Positions 1 to 9,594 of a stretch of 64,000 nucleotides of DNA are shown here, piece after piece. The stretch's first letter is position 1. The number at the start of each line of letters is the position of its first letter. Both the position numbers and the translations under genes were made by a program. Below the pieces are notes generated by a model. That model worked only from the letters and a program-made list of their open reading frames with translations. It was not told the DNA's origin and did no database searches. This DNA comes from Lunatimonas lonarensis (GTDB lineage Bacteria; Bacteroidota; Bacteroidia; Cytophagales; Cyclobacteriaceae), in contig NZ_AQHR01000061.1 of the NCBI RefSeq assembly GCF_000390185.1, forward strand, positions 1 through 64,000. The letters run 5' to 3'.

Positions 1-33
1 CACCACCTAGTTAGTTAACATGCACGGCACACC

Positions 34-64
34 AAAAAAAGCTGGCACATCACTGTACCGGCTT
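34..64 (-). terminator. Rho-independent terminator of the ilv-leu operon
   Basis: Read on the minus strand, a hairpin AAGCCGGTACA-GTGA-TGTGCCAGCTT (one C-A mismatch and one G-T wobble) is followed at once by seven T. It lies 11 bases past the leuB stop codon, so it closes the nine-gene branched-chain amino acid operon. Confidence 0.8.
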
Positions 65-74
65 TCTTTACCCT

Positions 75-1142
75 CTATTTTGCAATCTGCTCGGCAAGCC
101 AGTCACCCACCTCGGAAGTCTTGTAGGCCTTGCCGTCTCCGGCCAAGTCCTCGGTTACAATCCCTTCCTCAATGGAGCGATTTACCACTTCTGAGATCAG
201 GTTTGCTTCTTCCTGCAGGTCAAATGCATACTCAAACATCATCGATGCCGACAGCACTGTCGCCAATGGATTGGCTATGTTTTTACCGGCCGCCTGCGGA
301 TAGGATCCATGGATGGGCTCAAACAGCTTGATATCCGAACCTAGAGAGGCAGAGGGCATCAAGCCCATCGAACCGCTGATTACCGACGCTTCATCGGTAA
401 GAATATCGCCAAACAGGTTTTCGGTGATCAGCACGTCATAAGACTTTGGCCATTGGATAAGTCGCATAGCTACCGCATCCACAAACTCATACTCCACCTT
501 CACGTCTGGGTATTCCGGAGCCAATCGTTGCACGGTTTCCCTCCATAATCTGGAAGTCGCCAACACGTTTGCTTTATCCACGCAGGTTAGCAGTTTTCGT
601 CGCTTTCGGGCAAATTCGAAGCCCATTCGCGCCAAACGCTCGATTTCGAACACATTATACACGCAGGTGTCAAATGCCCGGTCGCCCTGCTCGCTACGCC
701 CACGAGGCTCACCGAAGTAAATACCTCCCGTCAGCTCCCGAAGGAAGACTAGGTCCGTGCCTTCTATTCGGTCACGTTTAAGGGGCGATTTGTCTATTAA
801 AGATGGAAATGTAAACGTAGGACGTACGTTGGCAAAAAGGCCCAACTTTTTACGCATCAGCAACAACCCCTGTTCTGGACGTACCTTGGCAGAGGGATCG
901 TTGTCGTATTTGGGATCACCGATGGCACCAAAAAGCACCGCATCAGACCGAAGACATACCTCATGTGTTTCGTCCGGGTAGGGTAAACCTACTGCATCAA
1001 TGGCGGCGGCACCTGTAAGTGCCTTTTCAAAGGTTATCGTATGTCCGAATTTCTTCGCTACGGCGTTGACCACCTTCACGGCCTGGTCTACTACCTCAGG
1101 TCCTATTCCATCACCAGGTAATAGGGCTATATTCATTTCCAT
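75..1142 (-). CDS. leuB: 3-isopropylmalate dehydrogenase
   Basis: LeuB oxidatively decarboxylates 3-isopropylmalate to 2-oxoisocaproate with NAD in leucine synthesis; in a citramalate pathway it also converts 3-methylmalate to 2-oxobutanoate. The 355-residue protein has the family's usual length. Visible motifs are the N-terminal GDGIGPEV, the substrate arginine stretch RPEQGLLLMRKKLGLFANVR, the metal-binding region ENLFGDILTDEAS, and the NAD-binding EPIHGSYPQAAGKNIANP. It is the last gene of the operon and starts inside the 3' end of cimA (32-base overlap; 26 if the in-frame ATG at 1136 is used), which suggests translational coupling. Identity is certain; only the exact start is open. Confidence 0.97.
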   Translation of the reverse strand: MEMNIALLPGDGIGPEVVDQAVKVVNAVAKKFGHTITFEKALTGAAAIDAVGLPYPDETHEVCLRSDAVLFGAIGDPKYDNDPSAKVRPEQGLLLMRKKLGLFANVRPTFTFPSLIDKSPLKRDRIEGTDLVFLRELTGGIYFGEPRGRSEQGDRAFDTCVYNVFEIERLARMGFEFARKRRKLLTCVDKANVLATSRLWRETVQRLAPEYPDVKVEYEFVDAVAMRLIQWPKSYDVLITENLFGDILTDEASVISGSMGLMPSASLGSDIKLFEPIHGSYPQAAGKNIANPLATVLSASMMFEYAFDLQEEANLISEVVNRSIEEGIVTEDLAGDGKAYKTSEVGDWLAEQIAK

Positions 1143-2694
1143 AGGTATTCTTTTTAACTGATTTAGTTTTGTTTAATTGTTCTATGATGTTGAGCATCTT
1201 CTCCGTTGCCTTCATGGCCGCGATGGTCTGATCGCTATCCAACCCTTTGGTTTTAAATATTTTACCGTAATCCCAGGTAATCACACATTCCACAAAAGCA
1301 TCGGTTTTACCGCCAGGGGGGATGGAAATATGAAAATCGGTGAGTTTAGGAAGCTCTTTTCTCAGTCCTCTGTAGATTTTCTTAAGTGCCTTCATAAACG
1401 AATCGTATTGACCGTCGCCGGAAGCGTTCTGCTCGTAGAATTCATCGTACACCTTCATGCGCAGCTGAACGGAAGGTTTGAGCCCCTTGGAATGTACCAT
1501 GTGATAGCCGTCTATGCTGATATCGTTCTTGATGCTGTTGTTTTGCAGTACATCGGCAATGATATAAGGCAGGTCTTCGGTGGTAACACGCTCCTTCTTA
1601 TCGCCCAATTCGATGATCCGCTGGGTTACCCTTGCCAATTCATCCGGCTCCAGCGAGATTCCAAGCTCTTGGAGGTTTTTTAGGATATTGGCCTTTCCAG
1701 AAGTCTTGCCAAGGGCATATTTTCGGGTCCTGCCAAAACGCTCCGGCAGTAGGTCACTGAAGTACAGGTTCTTTTTGTTGTCCCCATCTGCGTGGATTCC
1801 AGCCGTCTGGGTAAATACATTTTCACCAACCACCGGCTTATTCGCAGGAATATGCAGGCCGGAGAACTGCTCTACCAACTTGCTGATCCGGTAGATTTTA
1901 TTCTCCTTTACCGAAAGCGAAAAGTCCGTAAAGTCCTTGATCACAGCCACCACAGACTCCAGTGGTGCATTGCCTGTGCGTTCCCCTAATCCGTTTACGG
2001 TAGTATGGATTCCCTTGGCACCACTCTTAACTGCCTGCAGCACATTGGCCACAGAAAGGTCATAATCGTTGTGCGCATGGAAATCGAAATGGATCGTAGG
2101 GAAAGTAACGGTAATCAGTTCCAGAAAGCCTTTAACCTCTTCAGGCTGTACAAGCCCCAGGGTATCCGGCAGCATGATCCTGCGTACTGGAAGTAAAGAT
2201 AAACAACGAATCAGTGACAGGGTATAGTCGCGGGAATTACGCATACCGTTGCTCCAGTCTTCCAAATATACGTTGACTTCCAGCCCATGCGATACGGCAT
2301 AGGTAATGCACTGTTCTATCTCCTGAAAATGCTCCTCCGGCGTCTTTTTCAACTGGTGGGTGAGATGGTTCAGCGAGCCTTTTGTCAGCAGGTTAAGTAC
2401 TTTGGCACCAGCCTCCACAATCCAATCGACCGATTTGGGCGTGTCAACAAAGCCCAAGACTTCGACCCTATTCAGAAACTTTTTCTCCTTGGCCCAATGA
2501 GTGATTTTCTTTACCCCCTCCAATTCCCCTTCCGAAACCCGTGCGGATGCCACTTCGATCCTGTCCACCTTAAGCTCTTCCAACAGCAGCTTGGCTATTT
2601 GGAGTTTTTCGGAGGGCAAAAAGGAAACCCCTGAGGTCTGTTCTCCATCCCTCAGGGTAGTATCCATGATTTCTATTTTCTTTTGACCACTCAT
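1111..2694 (-). CDS. cimA: (R)-citramalate synthase, LeuA-like with C-terminal regulatory domain
   Basis: Predicted to condense pyruvate with acetyl-CoA to (R)-citramalate, the first step of the threonine-independent route to isoleucine. The 527-residue protein has the DRE-TIM start [10 protein letters not shown] (residues 11-20), metal-binding HAHNDYDLSVAN, the conserved NGLGERTGNAPLE, and a C-terminal LeuA-type dimer/allosteric domain. It is clearly different from the canonical leuA in the same operon. As I recall the Leptospira citramalate synthase, pyruvate is held by Leu81, Leu104 and Tyr144 and by Arg16/Asp17; an ungapped alignment puts Leu80, Leu103, Tyr143, Arg15 and Asp16 at these places. 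An isopropylmalate or homocitrate synthase role is therefore less likely. No threonine deaminase gene lies in the window. Confidence 0.85.
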   Translation of the reverse strand: MSGQKKIEIMDTTLRDGEQTSGVSFLPSEKLQIAKLLLEELKVDRIEVASARVSEGELEGVKKITHWAKEKKFLNRVEVLGFVDTPKSVDWIVEAGAKVLNLLTKGSLNHLTHQLKKTPEEHFQEIEQCITYAVSHGLEVNVYLEDWSNGMRNSRDYTLSLIRCLSLLPVRRIMLPDTLGLVQPEEVKGFLELITVTFPTIHFDFHAHNDYDLSVANVLQAVKSGAKGIHTTVNGLGERTGNAPLESVVAVIKDFTDFSLSVKENKIYRISKLVEQFSGLHIPANKPVVGENVFTQTAGIHADGDNKKNLYFSDLLPERFGRTRKYALGKTSGKANILKNLQELGISLEPDELARVTQRIIELGDKKERVTTEDLPYIIADVLQNNSIKNDISIDGYHMVHSKGLKPSVQLRMKVYDEFYEQNASGDGQYDSFMKALKKIYRGLRKELPKLTDFHISIPPGGKTDAFVECVITWDYGKIFKTKGLDSDQTIAAMKATEKMLNIIEQLNKTKSVKKNTYGNEYSPITW

Positions 2695-2712
2695 CGACGG
2701 TTGTTAGTATGA

Positions 2713-2742
2713 TAAAAAACAGGTTGCTCTGCGACAGCAGAG
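2713..2742 (-). other. Intercistronic hairpin between leuD and cimA
   Basis: The 69-base gap between leuD and cimA holds a minus-strand hairpin CTCTGC-TGTC-GCAGAG, followed seven bases later by six T. It could be a weak intra-operon terminator or an RNA-processing/stability element. The T tract is not adjacent to the stem, so full termination is doubtful. Confidence 0.3.
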
Positions 2743-2763
2743 TGGCTTTGGGTTTTTGTCCGA

Positions 2764-3357
2764 CTAGGGTCTCCCCTCCGCAAACTCAGCAATCTGCTCC
2801 TTCAGATTCAACAGGTAATCGATGTCGTCAAACCCGTTCTTCATGTTTTCCTTTTTGTACGCGTTGATGTCAAAGGTCTCAGACCGACCTGTGCTGCCGA
2901 TGGTAATGGTCTGTGCGTCGATATCTACGGTAATTTCGGTAAGGGGATCCTTTTCCACCTCGGTAAAAAGCTCCTCTACAAACTCAGGAGACACCGTCAC
3001 GGGCAGGACACCAATATTCAGGCAGTTGTTTTTGAAGATATCTGCAAAGAAGGAAGAAACCACGCAACGGAAGCCATAATCGTAGATGGCCCATACGGCG
3101 TGTTCCCTACTGGAACCAGACCCAAAGTTCTTGCCCGCTACCAGAATCTTGCCTTCATAGGTAGGGTTGTTCAATACAAAGTCCTTCTTTGGATTCCCTT
3201 CGCTATCGTAACGCCAATCCCTAAATAGGTTGTCCCCAAAACCCTTTCGCTCAGTAGCTTTCAGGAAACGGGCGGGAATAATCTGGTCGGTGTCCACATT
3301 TTCGGTCGGCAGGGGCACTACCCTGCTGGTAAGCACATTAAATTTATCGTAAGCCAT
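2764..3357 (-). CDS. leuD: 3-isopropylmalate dehydratase small subunit
   Basis: LeuD pairs with LeuC to isomerise 2- to 3-isopropylmalate (and citramalate to 3-methylmalate in the citramalate route). At 197 residues it matches the bacterial LeuD length. The swivel-domain signature GKNFGSGSSREHAVWAI is present near residue 74. The N-terminal segment DTDQIIPARFLK is also typical. It follows leuC after 20 bases in the same operon, as is usual for the two subunits. Confidence 0.97.
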   Translation of the reverse strand: MAYDKFNVLTSRVVPLPTENVDTDQIIPARFLKATERKGFGDNLFRDWRYDSEGNPKKDFVLNNPTYEGKILVAGKNFGSGSSREHAVWAIYDYGFRCVVSSFFADIFKNNCLNIGVLPVTVSPEFVEELFTEVEKDPLTEITVDIDAQTITIGSTGRSETFDINAYKKENMKNGFDDIDYLLNLKEQIAEFAEGRP

Positions 3358-3377
3358 GGTGTAAGTTCAGTTTCTGG

Positions 3378-4778
3378 TTAGAATATTTCCCGTGGGTCGG
3401 CGATTTCTCCGGTAATGGCCACCGCCGCCACGGTCAACGGACTGGCCAGTAGGGTGCGTGCCCCAGGACCTTGTCGGCCCTCAAAGTTTCGATTGGAAGT
3501 AGAAACGGCGTATTTCCCAGCGGGAATCTTATCGTCGTTCATGGCCAAACAAGCTGAGCAGCCGGGCTGACGAAGCTTAAAGCCCGCCTCTTCCAAAATG
3601 GCAACCAACCCCTCTTCAATGGCCTTTTTCTCCACCTCCCGCGAACCGGGCACAATCCATGCAGTGATGTTATCTGCCTTCTTCTTTCCTTTTACAAATT
3701 GGGCTACGGACCGAATATCTTCAATACGGCCATTGGTACAACTACCGACAAATACATAATCGACCTTCTTGCCCTTAATCGGATCTCCAGGATGAAAGCC
3801 CATATAATCGAGTGACTTCAGGTAGGTGTTCTTGGTACTTCCGTCCATTCCCTCTGTGGTGGGTATCCGGTCCTTTACCTTGATGCCCATACCCGGGTTG
3901 GTACCGTAGGTAATCATGGGCTCAATGTCTGCCGCATCGTAGTGATATTCTTTATCAAAAACAGCTCCTTCATCGGTTTTGAGTGTTTTCCAGTTGGCTA
4001 CCGCTTTCTCCCATTCCTCGCCCTTGGGTGCATAACGCTTGCCCTCCAAGTAGTTGAACGTGGTTTCGTCCGGGGCGATCAATCCGCCACGGGCCCCCAT
4101 CTCAATGCTCATGTTGCAAATGGTCATACGGGCCTCCATGCTTAGGTTACGGATGGCACTGCCCGCATATTCAATGAAATAACCGGTTCCACCGCTGGCA
4201 GAAATCTTGGAGATGATGTAGAGGATGATATCCTTGGAGGTAACGCCTTTTCCCAACTCGCCGTCCACTGTAATGCGCATCTTTTTGGGCTTTGCCTGCA
4301 TGATACACTGCGTAGCAAGCACCATCTCGACTTCAGAGGTGCCGATACCAAATGCAATGGTACCAAAGGCCCCGTGCGTGGACGTATGGCTATCTCCACA
4401 GACGATCGTCATTCCCGGCTGAGTCACCCCCAATTCAGGCCCGATAACGTGCACAATACCATGGTGATCGGTACCCAAGTCGTGCAGCTCTATGCCATAT
4501 TTCTTGCAGTTTTCGCGGAGCTTGTCCACTTGCATACGGGACAATTGATCCTTAATGGTCTTGTCCTGGTCTACCGTGGGCACATTGTGGTCCGGCGTGG
4601 CAATGGTTCGCTCCGGATACAGCACCGATACTCCACGCTGCTCCAGATTCAGAAATGCCACGGGACTGGTCACTTCGTGTATAAAGTGCTTGTCTATAAA
4701 GAAGACATCGGGTCCCTTTGGGATTGATTTTACCACGTGGGCATCCCAAATCTTATCAAATAAGGTTTTCTTTTCCAT
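3378..4778 (-). CDS. leuC: 3-isopropylmalate dehydratase large subunit
   Basis: Aconitase-family catalytic subunit carrying a 4Fe-4S cluster; with LeuD it isomerises isopropylmalate. It is 466 residues, equal to the usual length. The three cluster cysteines are visible in VGSCTNGR and [13 protein letters not shown] towards the C terminus, and [13 protein letters not shown] is the typical N-terminal active-site motif. The gene sits between leuA and leuD with short spacers (19 and 20 bases). Nothing unusual is seen. Confidence 0.97.
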   Translation of the reverse strand: MEKKTLFDKIWDAHVVKSIPKGPDVFFIDKHFIHEVTSPVAFLNLEQRGVSVLYPERTIATPDHNVPTVDQDKTIKDQLSRMQVDKLRENCKKYGIELHDLGTDHHGIVHVIGPELGVTQPGMTIVCGDSHTSTHGAFGTIAFGIGTSEVEMVLATQCIMQAKPKKMRITVDGELGKGVTSKDIILYIISKISASGGTGYFIEYAGSAIRNLSMEARMTICNMSIEMGARGGLIAPDETTFNYLEGKRYAPKGEEWEKAVANWKTLKTDEGAVFDKEYHYDAADIEPMITYGTNPGMGIKVKDRIPTTEGMDGSTKNTYLKSLDYMGFHPGDPIKGKKVDYVFVGSCTNGRIEDIRSVAQFVKGKKKADNITAWIVPGSREVEKKAIEEGLVAILEEAGFKLRQPGCSACLAMNDDKIPAGKYAVSTSNRNFEGRQGPGARTLLASPLTVAAVAITGEIADPREIF

Positions 4779-4797
4779 TGTGCTTGCTACTGTTTAC

Positions 4798-6303
4798 TCA
4801 TTTTTGCTTTACCGGCATCTTATTCAGGGCATCTACGAAGGCCTTGGCTGACGCCAGTACAATATCGGTTTCGGAGGCAAAACCATGATAAGGTTTGCCT
4901 TGGCTCATTAATCTCATGTGTACCTTGCAGGTGTCGTCACTTCCCTTGGTCATGGCTTGAATCAGGAACTCATCCAAGATAACCTGGTGGGGGATCAACT
5001 GCTTGATCGATCGGATGACAGCGTCTACGGGGCCATTGCCTGTCGCGGTACTGCTCTTCTGCTCACCTCCTAGGGATAAGGTAACGGATGCGCTGCCTCC
5101 TTGGCCTTGTTTGCCCTGATAGGCTACGTCGTCCAGGTGTACCAAGGCAGCATGATCCATGTGCTCGCCCATCAGGGAAAGTAACTCTTTTCGACCAATG
5201 TCCCTTTTGGAATCAGCCAATACCAAAAAACGCTCATACACCTCATCTAGTTCACTGCCTTCCAATGGAAAGCCCAGCAAACTGAGGTGATGCTTTAGGG
5301 CTGCCCTTCCGCTTCGCGCAGTAAGAACGATGGAGGATTCCTCCACCCCCACCTCTTTGGGGTCGATAATTTCATAGTTTTCGCGGTTTTTTAGCACCCC
5401 ATCCTGATGTATGCCGGAGGAATGTGCAAACGCGTTTCTGCCCACAATCGCCTTGTTGGGCTGTATGGGCATGTTCATCAGCTTGGAAATAATTCGGCTG
5501 GTTTCGTATATGCGTTGGGTGACGATACCTGTAGCGACCGGAATCTCCTTGTGACTCTTGATGGCCATGACGACTTCCTCCAGGGAGGTATTGCCCGCCC
5601 GTTCGCCGATACCGTTCATGGTTACTTCCACCTGACGCGCGCCATTCATGACCCCTGCCAGTGTGTTAGCGGTTGCCAAGCCTAGGTCATTGTGGCAATG
5701 GGTGGCAATGATCGCCCGATCAATGTTGGAAACATTCTCTTTCAACAACCTAATAATCGCGCCATATTGCTCGGGAAGACAGTAGCCTGTGGTATCCGGT
5801 ATGTTTACCACTCGGGCACCCGCGGCTATCACCGCTTCTACCATTTGCACCAGGTAACCCGGTTCTGCCCTTCCGGCATCCTCTGCGTAAAATTCCACTT
5901 CCTCCACGAGGTTGCGGGCAAACTTCACAGCCTTCACCGCCCGCTCCATCACCGCTTCCGGTGTGCTGCGAAGCTTATGTTGAATATGGTAGCCGGAGAC
6001 TCCTATGCCGGTGTGGATTCTTCCCCGCTTGGCATATTTTAATGAGTCTGCGGCTACCTGTATATCCTTTTCTACCGCCCTGGATAGGGCGCAGATGATG
6101 GGGTTGGATACAGCCTTTGATATTTCCATGACCGAGTTAAAGTCCCCGGGGCTCGATATGGGAAACCCGGCCTCCAGTATGTCCACCCCCAAGGCCTCGA
6201 GGGCCCGGGCTACCGTGATTTTCTCGTCGGTGTTTAACTGGCAACCGGGAACCTGCTCCCCGTCTCTAAGTGTCGTGTCAAATATCCAAAGCTTATCTGC
6301 CAT
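4798..6303 (-). CDS. leuA: 2-isopropylmalate synthase
   Basis: Condenses acetyl-CoA with 2-oxoisovalerate, the committed step of leucine synthesis. The 501-residue protein has [13 protein letters not shown] at residues 8-20, metal-binding [12 protein letters not shown], the flexible motif [14 protein letters not shown], and a C-terminal LeuA dimer domain (about residues 365-495) where leucine feedback usually acts. It is the canonical LeuA, in contrast to the second, citramalate-type enzyme of the operon. It starts 9 bases after ilvC ends, so co-transcription is clear. Confidence 0.96.
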   Translation of the reverse strand: MADKLWIFDTTLRDGEQVPGCQLNTDEKITVARALEALGVDILEAGFPISSPGDFNSVMEISKAVSNPIICALSRAVEKDIQVAADSLKYAKRGRIHTGIGVSGYHIQHKLRSTPEAVMERAVKAVKFARNLVEEVEFYAEDAGRAEPGYLVQMVEAVIAAGARVVNIPDTTGYCLPEQYGAIIRLLKENVSNIDRAIIATHCHNDLGLATANTLAGVMNGARQVEVTMNGIGERAGNTSLEEVVMAIKSHKEIPVATGIVTQRIYETSRIISKLMNMPIQPNKAIVGRNAFAHSSGIHQDGVLKNRENYEIIDPKEVGVEESSIVLTARSGRAALKHHLSLLGFPLEGSELDEVYERFLVLADSKRDIGRKELLSLMGEHMDHAALVHLDDVAYQGKQGQGGSASVTLSLGGEQKSSTATGNGPVDAVIRSIKQLIPHQVILDEFLIQAMTKGSDDTCKVHMRLMSQGKPYHGFASETDIVLASAKAFVDALNKMPVKQK

Positions 6304-6312
6304 ACCTACCCG

Positions 6313-7356
6313 TTAGTTATTCTCTGGTCTCAATTTGCGGACGACAGCACCTGCCTGCCACATCTCTGACTCCCGCAACTCTTTCAACTCCTCCTCCAAC
6401 TTCACGCGGTAATCCGGCTTGCTGTTGGATTCGATGGATTTGGCTGCCTCTTTGCCCGTTTTTACGCTGTTGTAAAGCTCTTCAAAAACCGGTTTGGTGG
6501 CATCTCTGAACGGCTTCCACCAGTCCAAGGCTCCACGTTGCGCTGTGGTAGAGCAGTTGGCATACATCCAGTCCATACCGTTTTCCGCCACCAATGGCAT
6601 CAAGCTTTGTGTAAGTTCTTCCACCGTCTCGTTGAAAGCCTCTGAAGGAGTGTGCCCGTTTGCACGCAATACTTCGTACTGAGCGGCAAAGATACCTTGA
6701 ATCGCGCCCATAAGTGTACCTCTTTCACCGGTAAGGTCAGAAGTCACCTCTCTGTAGAAGTCCGTCTCAAACAGGTAACCGGAACCCACACCAATGCCTA
6801 GTGCCACTACCCGGTCTTTTGCTTTGCCGGTCGCATCCTGATAGATCGCATAGGAGGAGTTAAGACCTCTACCCTCTACGAACATCCTTCGTAGCGATGT
6901 ACCCGATCCTTTGGGAGCAACTAATATAACATCCACATCTGCAGGGGGGATGATTCCCGTTTGATCTTTGTACGTAATACCGAAACCATGGGAAAAATAA
7001 AGTGCCTTACCTGGCGTAAGGTGTTTCTTTACGGTAGGCCAAAGAGAAATCTGACCCGCATCTGACAACAGAAACTGAAGAATCGTACCTTTTTCACATG
7101 CCTCTTCCAGGTCAAAAAGTGTCTCGCCGGGTACCCAACCGTCAGCCACTGCCTTCTCCCAGGTTTTGGAGTCTTTGCGCTGACCAACGATCACATTAAA
7201 CCCGTTATCCTTTAGGTTAAGCGCTTGGCCGGGACCCTGCACTCCATAACCCAATACGGCGATAACCTCATCTTTCAAAATTTCCTTTGCTTTGTCCAGT
7301 GGAAATTCTTCCCTGGTGACAACATTTTCTTCAACTGTACCGAATTTCAGTTTCAT
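6313..7356 (-). CDS. ilvC: Ketol-acid reductoisomerase
   Basis: Isomerises and reduces acetolactate or acetohydroxybutyrate to the dihydroxy acids of the valine and isoleucine pathways. The 347-residue protein has the Rossmann motif GYGVQGPGQALNLKDNG, the nucleotide loop following IVGQRKDSKTW, the knotted-domain metal site around DLTGERGTLMGA, and ETVEELTQSLMPL. Length matches the class I/Bacteroidetes form. Whether it prefers NADPH or NADH cannot be settled by eye from the loop. Confidence 0.96.
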   Translation of the reverse strand: MKLKFGTVEENVVTREEFPLDKAKEILKDEVIAVLGYGVQGPGQALNLKDNGFNVIVGQRKDSKTWEKAVADGWVPGETLFDLEEACEKGTILQFLLSDAGQISLWPTVKKHLTPGKALYFSHGFGITYKDQTGIIPPADVDVILVAPKGSGTSLRRMFVEGRGLNSSYAIYQDATGKAKDRVVALGIGVGSGYLFETDFYREVTSDLTGERGTLMGAIQGIFAAQYEVLRANGHTPSEAFNETVEELTQSLMPLVAENGMDWMYANCSTTAQRGALDWWKPFRDATKPVFEELYNSVKTGKEAAKSIESNSKPDYRVKLEEELKELRESEMWQAGAVVRKLRPENN

Positions 7357-7383
7357 AATTTTAAAGTGATAATTGATTGGTGT

Positions 7384-7881
7384 TTATAAATATTTATCGA
7401 TTGTTTCCATGGGCTTGGCTACCGCCACTCTGCCGGAGCGCACAAACTCCAACACATTGAAATCCTTCAACACTTCTAAAAGCTGCTGGGTATCTTCCTT
7501 ATGGCCGGTAAGCTCCACCACCACAAAATCCCTTTCTGCCGAAATGATCCGGGCATTGTATTGACGGATCACCTTCTCCAATCCAGGCTCTAGGCTATCA
7601 GAGGGTATCTTGTACAGTGCAATTTCCTGAAACACCATCTGATCATCCACGTAATAAAACGCCTTGATCACATCGATGATCTTGTCTATCTGCTTGGTAA
7701 GCTGAATGATCTGCTCCTCTGAAGTTGTCACCTCGATGGTAATGCGGTAAATCCCCTCCTCACGGCTTTCGGAGGCAGTAAACCCATCTATATTGATCCC
7801 CCTACGGGTGAAAATCATCGTTATCCGACTAAGAATACCGATAAAGTTTTCTGTGAAAACAGAAATGGTGTATCGCTTCAT
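7384..7881 (-). CDS. ilvN: Acetolactate synthase small (regulatory) subunit
   Basis: ACT-domain subunit that activates the catalytic IlvB subunit and gives valine feedback inhibition. The ACT fold is recognisable at the N terminus (FTENFIGILSRITMIFTRRG, residues 9-28, then NIDGFTASES) and a C-terminal IlvN domain follows. The length, 165 residues, is typical. It lies 13 bases after ilvB and 27 before ilvC. It could equally be named ilvH; only one acetolactate synthase pair is present here. Confidence 0.95.
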   Translation of the reverse strand: MKRYTISVFTENFIGILSRITMIFTRRGINIDGFTASESREEGIYRITIEVTTSEEQIIQLTKQIDKIIDVIKAFYYVDDQMVFQEIALYKIPSDSLEPGLEKVIRQYNARIISAERDFVVVELTGHKEDTQQLLEVLKDFNVLEFVRSGRVAVAKPMETIDKYL

Positions 7882-7894
7882 ACTGAATATTGGA

Positions 7895-9589
7895 TTAACT
7901 GAGTCGTACTTCTTCTACGGAACTGCCCGCCGCAATCATCGGAAACACATTGTCCTCCTTTTCTACGACTACTTCTAGGAAATAGGGGCCGTCGTGAATG
8001 AACATCTCCGCAACGGCATTTCTTAGGTCCTCACGTTTTTCCACTTTCTTTACCTTAAACCGATAGGCTTCTGCGATTTTAGGGAAATCGGGGTTTTCCA
8101 ACTCGGTAAATGAATAGCGCTTTTCGAAAAACAACTGCTGCCATTGCCGTACCATTCCCAGGAAATTATTATTCAGCAACACGACCTTCACTGGTGCCTT
8201 GGTCTGCATAATGGTACCCAACTCCTGTATGGTCATCTGTATACCGCCATCACCGACCACACAAACCACCTGACGGTTGTAGTCGTGGAGCTGTGCACCC
8301 AGTGCCGCAGGCAAGGCAAAGCCCATGGTTCCTAGCCCACCGGAAGTCACCTGCGTACGTGTAGTTTTATATTCAAAATATCGCCAGGCTACCATTTGGT
8401 GTTGGCCTACATCTGTGACCAAGATGGCATCATCCGCCTTAAACTCATTGATATGCCGAATCACCTCTCCCATGGTTAGCCCCACTTTGGTGGGAAGCAG
8501 GTCATTTCCGATCACTACACGCTTCTCCTCCGCCTCCAGCTCCCTGAATTTGCCGATCCATTCCTCGTGGCTGTTCGGGTTTACAAGATCCGTAAGCTTG
8601 GCAAGGGTTTCTTTACAATTGCCCAGTACAGGTGCGGTACACTTTACATTTTTGTCGATCTCGGCTGGATCCAGCTCCAAATGAACCACCTTCGCCTGTT
8701 TGGCGTACCGCTTTAAATCGCCCGTCACCCGGTCGTCAAAACGCATACCAACAGCTATCAATACGTCGCATTGATTGGTGAGCATATTTGGGCTGTAGTT
8801 GCCGTGCATCCCCAATTTACCGACATAGTTCGGATGCTCCTCGGAAAGAGCACCTGTACCCAACAGGGTGCAGGCAGCGGGTATACCCGTCTTATCGAGA
8901 AAACCTTTCAGTTCCTGCTCTGCCCTCGCGATCACTACCCCTTGGCCATACAATACGTAGGGACGCTTGGCGGAATTGATCAGCTCCGCAGCTTTAGCGA
9001 CCTGCGCATCGTCCACCTTTGGATAGGGCTTATAGGAGCGGATATTCAGGCAGGGGACATAATTAAACTCTCCCAAATCATTTTGGGCGTTTTTTGTAAT
9101 ATCTATCAGCACGGGGCCGGGACGTCCCGACCGGGCAATATGAAACCCTTTGGCGATGGCGGGGGCAATGTCTTCCACCCGCTGCACCTGAATATTCCAC
9201 TTGGTTCCGGGCATGGACATGCCCACGACATCGGTTTCCTGAAAGGCATCCGTCCCCAATAAATGTGCAAACACCTGACCTGTGATACAAACCAGCGGCG
9301 TGCTGTCGATCAGCGCATCGGCTAAGCCAGTAATCAGGTTGGTGGCACCTGGGCCGGAAGTTGCCATACAGACCCCTACTTTCCCTGAAACCCGGGCATA
9401 CCCCTGCGCAGCATGGATGGCTCCCTGCTCATGACGGGTAAGTATGTGCTGTATTTGCTCCTCGTAGTCGTACAGTGCATCATACACGGGCATGATTGCC
9501 CCACCTGGATAGCCAAAAATGAATTTCGCGTTTTCGGCAATCAGAGATCGAATAACAATGTCTGCGCCTCTTATTCTAGAATCTTTCAT
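7895..9589 (-). CDS. ilvB: Acetolactate synthase large subunit
   Basis: ThDP enzyme that makes acetolactate and acetohydroxybutyrate from pyruvate (plus 2-oxobutanoate). The 564-residue protein shows the N-terminal IFGYPGGAIMPVYDAL and RHEQGAIHAAQGYARVSG (catalytic Glu), SGPGATNLITGLADA, a central FAD-type domain, and the ThDP/Mg motif GDGGIQMTIQELGT ending in NNNFLGMVRQWQQ. It starts 5 bases after ilvD ends, with ilvN directly downstream. Confidence 0.97.
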   Translation of the reverse strand: MKDSRIRGADIVIRSLIAENAKFIFGYPGGAIMPVYDALYDYEEQIQHILTRHEQGAIHAAQGYARVSGKVGVCMATSGPGATNLITGLADALIDSTPLVCITGQVFAHLLGTDAFQETDVVGMSMPGTKWNIQVQRVEDIAPAIAKGFHIARSGRPGPVLIDITKNAQNDLGEFNYVPCLNIRSYKPYPKVDDAQVAKAAELINSAKRPYVLYGQGVVIARAEQELKGFLDKTGIPAACTLLGTGALSEEHPNYVGKLGMHGNYSPNMLTNQCDVLIAVGMRFDDRVTGDLKRYAKQAKVVHLELDPAEIDKNVKCTAPVLGNCKETLAKLTDLVNPNSHEEWIGKFRELEAEEKRVVIGNDLLPTKVGLTMGEVIRHINEFKADDAILVTDVGQHQMVAWRYFEYKTTRTQVTSGGLGTMGFALPAALGAQLHDYNRQVVCVVGDGGIQMTIQELGTIMQTKAPVKVVLLNNNFLGMVRQWQQLFFEKRYSFTELENPDFPKIAEAYRFKVKKVEKREDLRNAVAEMFIHDGPYFLEVVVEKEDNVFPMIAAGSSVEEVRLS

Positions 9590-9594
9590 ACTAA

